Shown: piece by piece, positions 1 through 8,474 of the stretch
How positions within the stretch are numbered: position 1 is the first letter of the stretch
Layout of the letters: each line of letters begins with the position of its first letter
NCBI GenBank assembly: GCA_031276535.1
Contig: JAISMV010000148.1
Span: forward strand, 1 to 54,168
Length of the DNA stretch: 54,168 bases
Source: Flavobacteriaceae bacterium
Lineage (GTDB): Bacteria; Bacteroidota; Bacteroidia; Flavobacteriales; Weeksellaceae
Direction: 5' to 3'
Made by a program: the position numbers and the translations under genes
The notes under the pieces: generated by a model
Told to the model about the DNA's origin: nothing
The model's database searches: none
What the model saw: only the letters and a program-made list of their open reading frames with translations

Positions 1-115
1 CGTCTTTTTCACTTTTTCTTCTTGATTTAGCCCGCTAAATCTTCAAATAAAAAGCAAAAAATCCATCTCTAAAATAGCATTAAAAAATAATCGCAATAAA
101 ATTTAAACAGGCTCT
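1..115. mobile_element. MITE-like repeat, copy A (truncated by window edge)
   Basis: The first 115 bases match the last 115 bases of the complete copy at 47373-47565 without indels and with only a few substitutions. The right terminus AAACAGGCTCT is present; the left part lies outside the window. An internal palindrome, GATTTAGC-CC-GCTAAATC, lies in the middle of the element. No ORF is inside. The element ends about 60 bp before the first gene. Confidence 0.85.
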
Positions 116-177
116 TAAATTTGGCTGGAATTTTGATGTTTAAGAACTATCATACAATAACATATAAATAAAAACTT

Positions 178-471
178 ATGAGTAATTACAAATTGGTTGA
201 TAATGCGGAAAAACATCAATACGAGTTCCACATAGAAGGATTTACGCCTAAAATAGAATACATAAAAGTAAGAGATGAAATTTATTTACCCCATACGGAA
301 GTTCCTCGGGAATTGGAGGGAAGAGGCATAGCTTCCGATCTGGTAGAGCAGGTACTGAAAGATATAGAAGAAAAAGAATTGAAGGTGATTCCTTTATGTC
401 CTTTTGTTGCCGGATATATTCAAAAACATCCTGATTGGAAGCGATTAGTAAAAAAAGGAATTAATATTTAA
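178..471 (+). CDS. YjdJ-like small GNAT N-acetyltransferase
   Basis: A 97-residue protein of the short, single-domain GNAT type (E. coli YjdJ family). The acetyl-CoA binding loop is seen as ELEGRGIASDLVEQVL around residues 45-60, with the Gly-rich R-G-x-A turn. It is much shorter than typical 140-180 residue GNATs, which is normal for this family. The next gene, 13 bp downstream, is a YjdI-like ferredoxin-type protein; the same pair is adjacent in E. coli, so the two probably work together. The substrate is unknown. Confidence 0.8.
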   Translation: MSNYKLVDNAEKHQYEFHIEGFTPKIEYIKVRDEIYLPHTEVPRELEGRGIASDLVEQVLKDIEEKELKVIPLCPFVAGYIQKHPDWKRLVKKGINI

Positions 472-484
472 AAATTAACCTATC

Positions 485-715
485 ATGAGTATAAAAAAAG
501 AATATTCAAATGGAGAATTAACAATTATCTGGCAACCGGAGATCTGTGAACACTCGGGGATATGTGTGCGCACCTTGCCTCAGGTATACAACCCTAAGGA
601 AAAACCCTGGATTAAGATAGAAAATGCAACTACCGAAGAATTAATTGCACAAATAAAAAAATGTCCTTCAGAAGCATTGAGCTATAGAATGAATGGCAAA
701 GCCGGATTTAAATAA
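485..715 (+). CDS. YjdI-like small Fe-S binding protein (Fer4_19 type)
   Basis: A 76-residue protein with Cys21, Cys27 and Cys60 (CEHSGIC and KKCPSEAL), matching the divergent single-cluster Fer4_19 family that includes E. coli YjdI. Only three cysteines are present, so a fourth ligand (for example His23) or a 3Fe-4S cluster is likely; that is inference. It follows the YjdJ-like acetyltransferase by 13 bp and probably shares its transcript. No transmembrane or signal segment is seen. The cellular role is not known. Confidence 0.8.
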   Translation: MSIKKEYSNGELTIIWQPEICEHSGICVRTLPQVYNPKEKPWIKIENATTEELIAQIKKCPSEALSYRMNGKAGFK

Positions 716-815
716 ATCTAATATAAGTGCTTGATTATGTATTCTTTCTAATTTACATTCAGTTGTTAGAAGAAGGCATTAAGGGTGTTCCACATATGTT
801 GAGGATGAAAACATT

Positions 816-858
816 AGAGCCTGTTTAAATTTTATTTAATAAAATTTAAACAGGCTCT
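816..858. repeat. 43-bp palindrome made of the two MITE termini back to back
   Basis: The 21-base arms AGAGCCTGTTTAAATTTTATT and their exact reverse complement are separated by a single T. Both arms equal the outer 21 bases of the 193-bp element at 47373. A TA flanks the GAGCC...GGCTC core on each side, consistent with a two-base target duplication. It is either an internal-deletion derivative of the element or a minimal mobile unit. It lies between the YjdI-like gene and rnz. Confidence 0.8.
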
Positions 859-979
859 AAGGGTTTACAAAAAAGAAAACCTACAAGATTAATTTTTTTC
901 AAACTAAAAAATGATTTATTTTTATAGCCTGATTATTTCAGATATTTCTGATCCTTTGGAAATTTAATACTATTTAAAT

Positions 980-1912
980 ATGAAACTTACCATTCTGGGT
1001 TTTAACTCGGCAATACCTACCACACGTTCCAACTCAACCTCTCAGTTGCTGGTCGCCCGCAACAAATATTTCCTTATAGATTGCGGAGAAGGAACCCAAA
1101 TTCAGTTGAGAAAAGCTCATGCCAAGTTTTCAAGAATCAATCATATATTTATCTCTCATTTACATGGAGATCATGTTTTCGGATTAGTAGGATTATTGTC
1201 TTCTTTCCGGTTATTAGGCAGAAAAGAGACTATGAATATTTATGGTCCGAAAGGAATAAAAGAGCTGATAGAAACTCAGCTGCGGTTAACGGAGAGTGTT
1301 AGCAATTTTAACCTGAACTTTACAGAATTATCGTCAAAAACAAGCGAACTGATTTATGAAGACGAGAAAATATGCGTGTGGACTATTCCGTTAAAACATC
1401 GGATATATACCAACGGATTTCTGTTTAAGGAAAAAACCCGGTCGAGGAGGCTTAACATGGATATAATTTCTCAATATCCGGAAATAGAAATATGTGATTA
1501 TCAGAACTTAAAATCGGGAAAAGATTTCGTTTGCGGAGATGGAAAAGTTTTAAAAAATGAATATCTGACACTTCCCCCCAAACATTCCTATAGTTATGCC
1601 TTTTGTTCAGACACCTCCTATAATCCGGATATTATTTCCATTATAAAAGAAGTAGACCTTCTATATCATGAAGCCACATTTCTGGACGATTTAAGAGAAT
1701 TAGCTCATAAAACAGGACATACAACAGCCTTGCAGGCAGCAGAAATAGCAAAGGAAGCAAAAGTAAAACATTTGATTTTAGGACATTTTTCCAACAGATA
1801 TACAGATATTTCCGTGTTTGAAAAAGAAGCGGAAACCGTTTTTCCTCACGTAATCTTACCTGAAGAATTTTTAGTCATTGATTTTAAAGATCTGGAAAAA
1901 CAAAACTTTTAA
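980..1912 (+). CDS. rnz: Ribonuclease Z (tRNA 3' processing endonuclease)
   Basis: A 310-residue metallo-beta-lactamase fold enzyme that cuts the 3' trailer from pre-tRNA. The zinc motif HLHGDH is complete (His60, His62, Asp64, His65), and the further ligands are visible in SYAFCSDTSY, the HEATF motif (YHEATFLDD) and LGHFSNRY. Length fits the short RNase Z form (about 305-310). The start MKLTILGFNS lies at the family's normal N-terminus. It stands alone; the window's tRNAs have no encoded CCA, so this enzyme should mature them. Confidence 0.95.
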   Translation: MKLTILGFNSAIPTTRSNSTSQLLVARNKYFLIDCGEGTQIQLRKAHAKFSRINHIFISHLHGDHVFGLVGLLSSFRLLGRKETMNIYGPKGIKELIETQLRLTESVSNFNLNFTELSSKTSELIYEDEKICVWTIPLKHRIYTNGFLFKEKTRSRRLNMDIISQYPEIEICDYQNLKSGKDFVCGDGKVLKNEYLTLPPKHSYSYAFCSDTSYNPDIISIIKEVDLLYHEATFLDDLRELAHKTGHTTALQAAEIAKEAKVKHLILGHFSNRYTDISVFEKEAETVFPHVILPEEFLVIDFKDLEKQNF

Positions 1913-2019
1913 AGCAGTTTTTGCTTTTCCCGGAACTGTTTTCAACTATTCCTGAATTATTTTGATGCTCAATGTATTATACGCTTGAAAGAATATTTAT
2001 TACAGATAAATAAATTTCC

Positions 2020-2445
2020 TTAATCCCTGTTTTTCATCAACATTTCTATTACCACTTTATCAACCGGGAGGGGAATTTTTTCCACGTTCAATTCTTCCAA
2101 AGGAATCCAAAGGATTTCGGCTATTCCCTCATCTATGATTTTTAAGGTTGAAAGATCTTCGCACTCTACCTTATAATAGATTGAGAGCAGCTGGCTATCC
2201 GGTGTCAATCTTGATCGAAGAAAAAAATCCTGTGTATAAAAATGCTCTTTTACTATCACTTTCAGGTTCAACTCTTCCATAAATTCCCGTTCCAAAGTTT
2301 GCTTTGTTCCCTCTCCCAATTCCAGACCTCCTCCGGGTAGTTTCAGTAATTGATTTCCTGCATACATTTCTTTCAGGAATAGCAATTTCTCTTCATGTAT
2401 CAGGAGTGCATACACCCGTACATTCATTCTTCTTATTTCTTCCAT
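2020..2445 (-). CDS. NUDIX hydrolase
   Basis: A 141-residue NUDIX protein with the box GGLELGEGTKQTLEREFMEEL at about residues 39-59, including the metal-binding REFMEE core. The substrate cannot be told from sequence; such proteins clean up oxidised or surplus nucleotides or nucleotide sugars. The ORF-track start overlaps the end of mnmD by 13 bp. A second in-frame ATG at 2427 (MNVRVYALL) would start just after the mnmD stop and is equally plausible. Co-transcription with mnmD is likely. Confidence 0.85.
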   Translation of the reverse strand: MEEIRRMNVRVYALLIHEEKLLFLKEMYAGNQLLKLPGGGLELGEGTKQTLEREFMEELNLKVIVKEHFYTQDFFLRSRLTPDSQLLSIYYKVECEDLSTLKIIDEGIAEILWIPLEELNVEKIPLPVDKVVIEMLMKNRD

Positions 2446-3104
2446 GCATTTACCATTTCTCTTTTGCCTTTAGGTCCTTCCTTTTTTTCTACCTCAAAGC
2501 CGGCGCTCTGCATAGCTCTACGTGCGCTTCCTTTACTGGAGTAAGTAGTTAGTAAAGCTCCTGTTGACATTGTGTTATATACTTGTTTAAATATTTCCTC
2601 CTCCCAGAATTCAGGTTGTACTCTGGCTCCAAAGGCATCATAATATACCAGATCTACATCTGAGATCTGAAGGTTCTTTAATTCGAAAAAGTCTGTTTTA
2701 TATTTTGTCAGCTGAAAATTTTTGTTGATTTCCACCGGCTTGTCCCATTCCGCTTCGTGTAATGAAAGATAGTGCGCCTTCGATTCGTTTTCATCAAATA
2801 ATTCCCAATATTGCAGTTCTTCCCATTCTTCCCGGCTGACGGGATATTTTTCCAGCGTATGATACTTTATCTTTATATCTTTTTCCAAGGCTTTATTCAG
2901 CGTTAAAAAGGCATTTAATCCTGTTCCGAACCCCATTTCCAAAACAGTGATTTCAGGGAAATCCATATTGTTTAATCCATGGTTGATAAATACATGGAAA
3001 GCTTCCTGTAATATTCCGTGCTGCGAATGGTAACATTCATTCCATTCAGGGATCTGTATGGTTTTGGTTCCTTCCGAGGTAGCTATGATGTGTCTTTTTA
3101 ACAT
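2433..3104 (-). CDS. mnmD: tRNA mnm5s2U34 methyltransferase, MnmD (MnmC N-terminal domain alone)
   Basis: A 223-residue SAM-dependent methyltransferase equal to the N-terminal half of E. coli MnmC. It should convert nm5s2U to mnm5s2U at the wobble base of tRNAs. The SAM loop VLEMGFGTGLNAF is at residues 54-66, and the DUF752-type motif YYDAFGARVQPEFW follows near residue 155. The C-terminal oxidase half of MnmC is not fused here; an FAD oxidoreductase at 22240-23280 is a possible separate partner. A TAATTTTG box lies just upstream on this strand. Confidence 0.88.
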   Translation of the reverse strand: MLKRHIIATSEGTKTIQIPEWNECYHSQHGILQEAFHVFINHGLNNMDFPEITVLEMGFGTGLNAFLTLNKALEKDIKIKYHTLEKYPVSREEWEELQYWELFDENESKAHYLSLHEAEWDKPVEINKNFQLTKYKTDFFELKNLQISDVDLVYYDAFGARVQPEFWEEEIFKQVYNTMSTGALLTTYSSKGSARRAMQSAGFEVEKKEGPKGKREMVNAWKK

Positions 3105-3123
3105 GAAGTTTGATTATCAACTT

Positions 3124-3174
3124 CAAAATTACAATAGTTTTTTCATGATTGAGATGAATTATTTAGTAATTTTG
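3124..3174. promoter_or_regulatory. Divergent promoter region for mnmD and ilvE (candidate -7 boxes)
   Basis: TAATTTTG, matching the Bacteroidota -7 consensus TAnnTTTG, occurs on the minus strand at 3124-3131 facing mnmD and on the plus strand at 3167-3174 facing ilvE. No clear -33 TTTG is seen at the usual 19-nt gap for either, so this is a weak call based on position and the -7 match. Confidence 0.35.
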
Positions 3175-3202
3175 GAAAGCTAAACACCAATTATAATAAC
3201 TG

Positions 3203-4276
3203 ATGAGAATAAATAAAATACAACATTCCAGATTAAGTACGGTAGATCCTAATAATTCCGCTTTTGGAGCTAATATTTCCGACCACATGCTGCTATGTGA
3301 ATATGAAAACGGTAAATGGGGAGAGCCGGTTATTGTGCCTTACGGTCCTATGAACTATTCCCCCGCTTTAATGTCCATTCATTACGGACAGGCTATTTTT
3401 GAGGGAATGAAAGCATATAAGGATCAGAATGATGAAGTGTTTTTATTCAGACCGGAAAGAAACTTTGAACGATTTAATAAGTCGGCGGAACGAATGGCTA
3501 TGCCTCAAATTTCCGCGGAAATATTTCTGGACGGTTTATACGCGCTTATTGACCTAGATCGGGGATGGGTTCCCACAAAACCCGGAATATCCCTTTATAT
3601 AAGACCTACTATGTATGCTTCGGAAGAAATGTTTTCGGCAAGAATATCCAATAAATATACTTTTGCCATCATGACTTCTCCTGCAGGCGCTTATTATGAT
3701 AAACCTCTGAAAATAAAAATTGAAGATTATTATACCCGTGCGGTTGACGGTGGAGCAGGTTTTACCAAATGTGCCGGAAATTACGGTGCTTCTTTTTATC
3801 CTACCCTGTTGGCAAATAAGGCAGGATTCGATCAGGTGATCTGGACTGACAGTAAAGAACATAAATATTTTGAGGAATCCGGAACGATGAATGTAATGGT
3901 CAGAATCGGAGATACGCTCTATACCCCTCCTACTTCTACGACTATCTTAAACGGAGTTACCCGTGATAGCTTGATCAATGTCGCTAAATATCATAATATT
4001 GAGGTTAAGGAGGAAAGAATTTCCGTAGACGATGTAGTAAAGGCTTATAAAGACGGAACTTTGAAAGAAGTTTTTGGTTGCGGCACAGCTGTGGTTGTTA
4101 ACCGATATTCTCATGTGGGATATAAAGATGAGATCCTAGAGCTCCCTCAACTATCTGACGAAGAGAGTTATGCTGCATTTTTGAAAAAACAGCTGGTAGG
4201 AATTCAAACGAATCAGTTGGAAGACCCTTTCGGATGGAGAGTAAAGGTAGAAAAACATCAGGTGGAAATCATCTGA
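3203..4276 (+). CDS. ilvE: Branched-chain amino acid aminotransferase
   Basis: A 357-residue PLP fold-type IV transaminase that interconverts Leu/Ile/Val and their 2-oxo acids with glutamate. The Schiff-base lysine is Lys189 in GFTKCAGNY. Other family motifs are SIHYGQAIFEGMKAY near residue 58-72 and the cofactor-phosphate loop FGCGTAVVV near the C-terminus. Length fits the larger (about 355 residue) BCAT class. A strong hairpin follows about 80 bp downstream. Confidence 0.95.
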   Translation: MRINKIQHSRLSTVDPNNSAFGANISDHMLLCEYENGKWGEPVIVPYGPMNYSPALMSIHYGQAIFEGMKAYKDQNDEVFLFRPERNFERFNKSAERMAMPQISAEIFLDGLYALIDLDRGWVPTKPGISLYIRPTMYASEEMFSARISNKYTFAIMTSPAGAYYDKPLKIKIEDYYTRAVDGGAGFTKCAGNYGASFYPTLLANKAGFDQVIWTDSKEHKYFEESGTMNVMVRIGDTLYTPPTSTTILNGVTRDSLINVAKYHNIEVKEERISVDDVVKAYKDGTLKEVFGCGTAVVVNRYSHVGYKDEILELPQLSDEESYAAFLKKQLVGIQTNQLEDPFGWRVKVEKHQVEII

Positions 4277-4354
4277 TTTATAGGAATGAAATTGTCTGAA
4301 AAGTAGAATCAACTTTTCGGAATTCATCTCGAATATAGAAAAAAGCATAAAAAA

Positions 4355-4383
4355 GAGGGTGTTTCGACTTTTGGGACACCCTC
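4355..4383 (+). terminator. Hairpin after ilvE, probable terminator
   Basis: GAGGGTGT pairs perfectly with ACACCCTC across a 13-base loop, followed by ATAATTTTT. It lies 78 bp after the ilvE stop. The 4277-4590 gap (313 bp) holds only this hairpin and a candidate promoter for rocD. Confidence 0.55.
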
Positions 4384-4462
4384 ATAATTTTTACATAGTA
4401 TAGGATACGAGATAAATTTTCATAATTTAGTTTTTTAATCCCCATAGAGGATGATCCATTTA

Positions 4463-4470
4463 TATATTTG
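4463..4470 (+). promoter_or_regulatory. Candidate -7 box upstream of rocD
   Basis: TATATTTG matches TAnnTTTG exactly and would give a leader of about 115 nt before rocD. No good -33 TTTG is present at 19 nt, so a chance match in AT-rich DNA cannot be excluded. Confidence 0.3.
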
Positions 4471-4590
4471 ATATTTAACCTTTTAAATTCATAAACAGTT
4501 TTCTTGCCCATGCTCATATTCTTTTCATTTCTTAATCCGGATTCAGGGTATTTTAAATTTTAATTAAATTCGCATGAAAAACAAGATATA

Positions 4591-5826
4591 ATGGAATTGA
4601 AAGTATCCGCATCGCATTTAATGGAACTGGAGAATAAGTACGGAGCTCATAATTATCATCCCCTGCCGGTAGTTCTGGAAAAAGGAGAAGGTGTTTTTGT
4701 GTGGGATGTGGAAGGAAAAAAATATTACGATTTTTTATCCGCCTATTCTGCGGTAAATCAAGGTCATTGCCATCCTAAGATTATAAACACATTAATACAA
4801 CAAGCTCAAAAATTAACGCTCACTTCCCGCGCTTTCTATAACAGTAACTTAGGAATATATGAAGAATTTATCACTCAATATTTCGGGTATGAGAAAATAC
4901 TTCCCATGAATACGGGGGCAGAGGCAGTGGAAACAGCACTGAAACTTTGCCGTAAATGGGGGTACGAGAAAAAGGGATTACCGGAAAATCAAGCTCAGAT
5001 CGTAGTCTGCGAAGGCAATTTCCACGGAAGAACCACTACAATAGTTTCTTTTTCCGTAGATAGTGATGCGTATACAAATTACGGACCTTTCACTCCCGGA
5101 TTCATCAAGATTCCCTACAACAACGTACAAGCTTTGAAAGAAGTGTTAGACGAAAACCCCAACATTGCCGGATTTCTGGTAGAACCCATACAGGGTGAGG
5201 CAGGGGCTTATGTACCTGATGAGGGATACCTGAAAACCTGTTATGATCTATGTAAAGCCCGGAATGTACTTTTCATAGCAGATGAAGTGCAAACAGGAAT
5301 TGCCCGCACCGGAAAGCTGCTGGCTTGTGATTATGAAGGGATACATCCGGATATTCTAATTCTAGGCAAAGCTCTATCAGGAGGAGCTTATCCGGTTTCT
5401 GCCGTGCTTTCCGATGCGGAGATCATGAATGTCATTAAACCGGGACAACATGGTTCTACCTTTGGGGGGAACCCTCTGGCTGCGGCAATTGCCGTTTCTG
5501 CTCTGGAGGTAGTAAACGAAGAAGAACTGGCTGAGAAAGCATATCAACTGGGAATTGTCTTTAGAGAAGAACTTTCCGGATTTTGTAAAACCTCTAAAGT
5601 AGCGGAATATGTACGTGGAAAAGGATTGCTGAATGCTTTGGTTATTAATAATTCTTCTTACAAAGACCTGGCCTGGGAGATTTGTTTAAAACTAAAAGAT
5701 AACGGATTGCTGGCAAAACCTACCCATACCAATATTATCCGGTTTGCTCCGCCCTTGGTAATTACCGAAGTCCAACTGAGAGAATGTCTGGAAATAATTA
5801 AAACAACCATTCAAAACTTTGAGTAA
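4591..5826 (+). CDS. rocD: Ornithine--oxo-acid transaminase
   Basis: A 411-residue class III PLP transaminase that converts ornithine and 2-oxoglutarate to glutamate semialdehyde and glutamate. The PLP lysine is Lys260 in [10 protein letters not shown], preceded by [12 protein letters not shown] around residues 231-242. [12 protein letters not shown] and the N-terminal [15 protein letters not shown] are typical of ornithine aminotransferases rather than acetylornithine ones. It is followed after 6 bp by a MazG-like gene and then aroA, so the three are probably one transcript although their pathways differ. Confidence 0.92.
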   Translation: MELKVSASHLMELENKYGAHNYHPLPVVLEKGEGVFVWDVEGKKYYDFLSAYSAVNQGHCHPKIINTLIQQAQKLTLTSRAFYNSNLGIYEEFITQYFGYEKILPMNTGAEAVETALKLCRKWGYEKKGLPENQAQIVVCEGNFHGRTTTIVSFSVDSDAYTNYGPFTPGFIKIPYNNVQALKEVLDENPNIAGFLVEPIQGEAGAYVPDEGYLKTCYDLCKARNVLFIADEVQTGIARTGKLLACDYEGIHPDILILGKALSGGAYPVSAVLSDAEIMNVIKPGQHGSTFGGNPLAAAIAVSALEVVNEEELAEKAYQLGIVFREELSGFCKTSKVAEYVRGKGLLNALVINNSSYKDLAWEICLKLKDNGLLAKPTHTNIIRFAPPLVITEVQLRECLEIIKTTIQNFE

Positions 5827-5832
5827 ACATAA

Positions 5833-6159
5833 ATGAGTCTGAAAGATATACAGAAACAAGTCGATGACTGGATAAAAGAATACGGCGTGCGATACTTCGA
5901 TGAACTTACCAATATGGCTCAGTTAACGGAAGAAGTGGGAGAAGTCGCCCGGATCATTGCCCGCAGATATGGGGAACAATCAGAAAAAGAATCTGATAAA
6001 AACAAAGATCTGGGGGGAGAATTGGCAGATGTTATTTTCGTAATTACCTGTTTGGCAAATCAGACGGGAATAGATCTGGAACAAGCTTTCCAAAAGCGAA
6101 TAGAGGCTAAAACCGACAGAGATAAAGAACGACATAAAAACAACAAAAAGCTGAAATGA
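5833..6159 (+). CDS. MazG-like nucleotide pyrophosphohydrolase
   Basis: A 108-residue all-alpha NTP pyrophosphatase of the MazG/iMazG type. The metal-binding pattern is visible as LTEEVGEVAR (ExxE) followed by GGELADVIF (ExxD). Single-domain proteins of this size usually hydrolyse non-canonical dNTPs; the exact substrate here is unknown. Its stop overlaps the aroA start by 4 bases (ATGA), so translation is likely coupled. Confidence 0.88.
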   Translation: MSLKDIQKQVDDWIKEYGVRYFDELTNMAQLTEEVGEVARIIARRYGEQSEKESDKNKDLGGELADVIFVITCLANQTGIDLEQAFQKRIEAKTDRDKERHKNNKKLK

Positions 6160-7349
6160 AAGAAATATCCGTTACTCTTTCGGGGTCTAAAAGTATTACC
6201 AATCGTTTATTGGTTTTGAATGCTTTATTTCATAATTCTCTTACATTAAAAAACCTCTCCCAAAGTCAGGATTCTCGGCTGATGCAAAGGGCGTTGTTTT
6301 CTGCGGAGGAATTAATCGACATACACCATGCGGGGACAGCCATGCGTTTTTTAACCGCTTTTTATTCCATACAAGACGGAAAAAAAACTGTTCTGACCGG
6401 TTCTCATCGCATGAAAGAACGTCCTGTTGAAATTCTGGTAAACTCATTGAGAAATTTGGGCGCTCATATTTCTTATCTCGAAAATGAAGGGTTTCCCCCT
6501 TTGGAAATAAACGGAAAAAAACTTTCGGGTAACTCCGTAAGTCTTTCCGCTGACGTCAGTAGTCAGTACATTACGGCTCTATGTTTAATCGGAAGTAAAC
6601 TGGAAAAAGGATTACGCATTTGTTTAGAAGGAAAAATCACCTCTTTTCCCTACGTTACTATGACTCTTCAAATCTTAAAGGATATAGGAATTTCGGCTTC
6701 TTTCGAAAAAAATACGATTACGATTCCCGCTGTTCCTGAAATTAAAAAACAAGAGTTCGTCATTGAAAGCGACTGGTCTTCCGCATCTTATCATTATTCG
6801 CTCTGCGCTTTAGGAAAAGATTTGAAAATACGGTTAAAATATTTATTTGAAAATTCCTTACAGGCAGATAAAAGAATTGTAGATATTTATCAAACGTATT
6901 TTGGAGTACACAGTTTGTTTACAAACGGAGAAGTGATCTTGTCTAAAAATAGAGATTTTACGTATCCTGATTTTATCGAATTGGATATGAACGATTGTCC
7001 TGATATTGCCCAAACGGTTGCCGTGACGGCTTTTGGACTAAAAATCCCCATAAAGATAACCGGATTGGAAACATTGAAAATTAAGGAAACCGACCGGTTA
7101 CAAGCTCTTAAAAATGAGATTGAAAAATGCGGCGGAAAAATAAAAATCACCGATAGCACATTGGAATCACAACCTTTTAAAAAGTTTATTGAAGGACAAA
7201 CCATTCAAACCTACAATGATCATCGCATGGCTATGAGTTTCACTCCCTTGAAGTTGTTATTTTCTTTGAATATAGATAATCCTGAAGTAGTTGAGAAATC
7301 TTATACGGAATTTTGGGAGGATATGAAATCGTATGGTATCCGAGAATAG
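6156..7349 (+). CDS. aroA: 3-phosphoshikimate 1-carboxyvinyltransferase (EPSP synthase)
   Basis: A 397-residue enzyme joining shikimate-3-phosphate and PEP in the shikimate pathway. Seen are the N-terminal SGSKSITNRLLVLNAL, the HAGTAMRF motif (family consensus N/H-AGTAxRF), KETDRLQAL and YNDHRMAM near the C-terminus. It is slightly short for the family (usually about 410-430), as is common in Bacteroidota. It is coupled to the upstream MazG-like gene by an ATGA overlap. The following 158 bp hold no gene. Confidence 0.93.
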   Translation: MKEISVTLSGSKSITNRLLVLNALFHNSLTLKNLSQSQDSRLMQRALFSAEELIDIHHAGTAMRFLTAFYSIQDGKKTVLTGSHRMKERPVEILVNSLRNLGAHISYLENEGFPPLEINGKKLSGNSVSLSADVSSQYITALCLIGSKLEKGLRICLEGKITSFPYVTMTLQILKDIGISASFEKNTITIPAVPEIKKQEFVIESDWSSASYHYSLCALGKDLKIRLKYLFENSLQADKRIVDIYQTYFGVHSLFTNGEVILSKNRDFTYPDFIELDMNDCPDIAQTVAVTAFGLKIPIKITGLETLKIKETDRLQALKNEIEKCGGKIKITDSTLESQPFKKFIEGQTIQTYNDHRMAMSFTPLKLLFSLNIDNPEVVEKSYTEFWEDMKSYGIRE

Positions 7350-7480
7350 TGGTTCTGTAATTTTTCGGTTTTTGCCGACAGGAGCTTATTGCTAACGGTT
7401 AGACAGGTTAAAAACAACAGGCCTTTCCGTAAAGCATGAATTGTTTTTCAGCTGCTTATGTGAAATCGGAAAATTTCATG

Positions 7481-7488
7481 TAAATTTG
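7481..7488 (+). promoter_or_regulatory. Candidate -7 box for the GT2/EpsG genes
   Basis: TAAATTTG matches TAnnTTTG and sits 19 bp before the GT2 start codon. The -33 region (TATG at a 20-nt gap) is poor. Position suggests a promoter for the two glycan genes that follow. Confidence 0.4.
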
Positions 7489-7507
7489 TCCTGATTGTAT
7501 ATACCTG

Positions 7508-8473
7508 ATGCTTTATAAAATATCTGTAATAGTACCCGTTTATAATGTAGAGTCTTATCTTCGGAAATGTTTGGATTCTCTTGTACAACAGACATTAAAG
7601 GAAATTGAGATAATTACGGTAAATGATGGTTCTACAGACAACTCTCAAGCAATTATAGATGAATACTCTGCTAAATATCCTCAGATAAAACCGATCATCA
7701 AAGACAATGGAGGTTTAAGTGATGCCCGAAACACCGGGATTTTGCACGCTGAGGGAGAATATGTGGCTTTTGTAGACAGCGATGATTGGGTGAAAAAGGA
7801 AATGATGGAAGAGATGTATGCGTTGGCAAAAAAACATTCTGCGGAAATAGTATTCTGTAATCTTCAGAATATAGATGAAACCGGCAGGGTTTTCAGACAT
7901 TTTCCGCAACTTCCGCAACTTCCGGAAAAAATAATGCTTAATGAGGATTTTACCGTTTTTGGAGAAATGGAATGTTTTGCCTGCAATAAAATATTTAAAA
8001 GAGAGCTTTTTGATACTATAAAATTTCCCAAAGGGCTGCATTTCGAAGACGTGGCTACAATTCCCCGGTTATTTTTAAAGGCAAATATCGTTGCGAAAAC
8101 TGATAAATATTTTTATCAATATTTTAAAAGAACCGGTTCCATTACCAGAAATTACACCTCAAAGGGGTCGGATATGTTTAAGGCAATTGAACTGGTAAAA
8201 AACGATTTCATTAAAAGTCCTTATAAAAAGTATATTCAGGATTGGGAAAAATTTGTCATATTTCAAGGAGTTTATTGTTTTCTGGCATATTATGCTTATG
8301 TAAAAAAAACGGATGTAAAAAAACAAATGTTTCAACAACTTAAATTTTTGACTGAATCGGAAGGCATAAGCAAAAGAAATATTTTGGAATATACCAGACA
8401 CAATAAGAACTATTTATTAAGTCTTACCATGAAAAAAATAGTCTATTATTTAATACAAATAATAAAAATATAA
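7508..8473 (+). CDS. Family 2 glycosyltransferase
   Basis: A 321-residue GT-A fold enzyme. The nucleotide-sugar loop VNDGSTDNSQ is at about residues 38-47 and the metal-binding DSDDW (DxD type) at residues 90-94, after GGLSDARNTG. The C-terminal 120 residues are Lys-rich without clear membrane spans, so it is probably a peripheral inner-membrane enzyme adding one sugar to a lipid-linked glycan. The next gene, an EpsG-like polymerase, starts 1 bp after its stop, supporting a role in exopolysaccharide or O-antigen building. Donor and acceptor are unknown. Confidence 0.88.
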   Translation: MLYKISVIVPVYNVESYLRKCLDSLVQQTLKEIEIITVNDGSTDNSQAIIDEYSAKYPQIKPIIKDNGGLSDARNTGILHAEGEYVAFVDSDDWVKKEMMEEMYALAKKHSAEIVFCNLQNIDETGRVFRHFPQLPQLPEKIMLNEDFTVFGEMECFACNKIFKRELFDTIKFPKGLHFEDVATIPRLFLKANIVAKTDKYFYQYFKRTGSITRNYTSKGSDMFKAIELVKNDFIKSPYKKYIQDWEKFVIFQGVYCFLAYYAYVKKTDVKKQMFQQLKFLTESEGISKRNILEYTRHNKNYLLSLTMKKIVYYLIQIIKI

Positions 8474-8474
8474 G

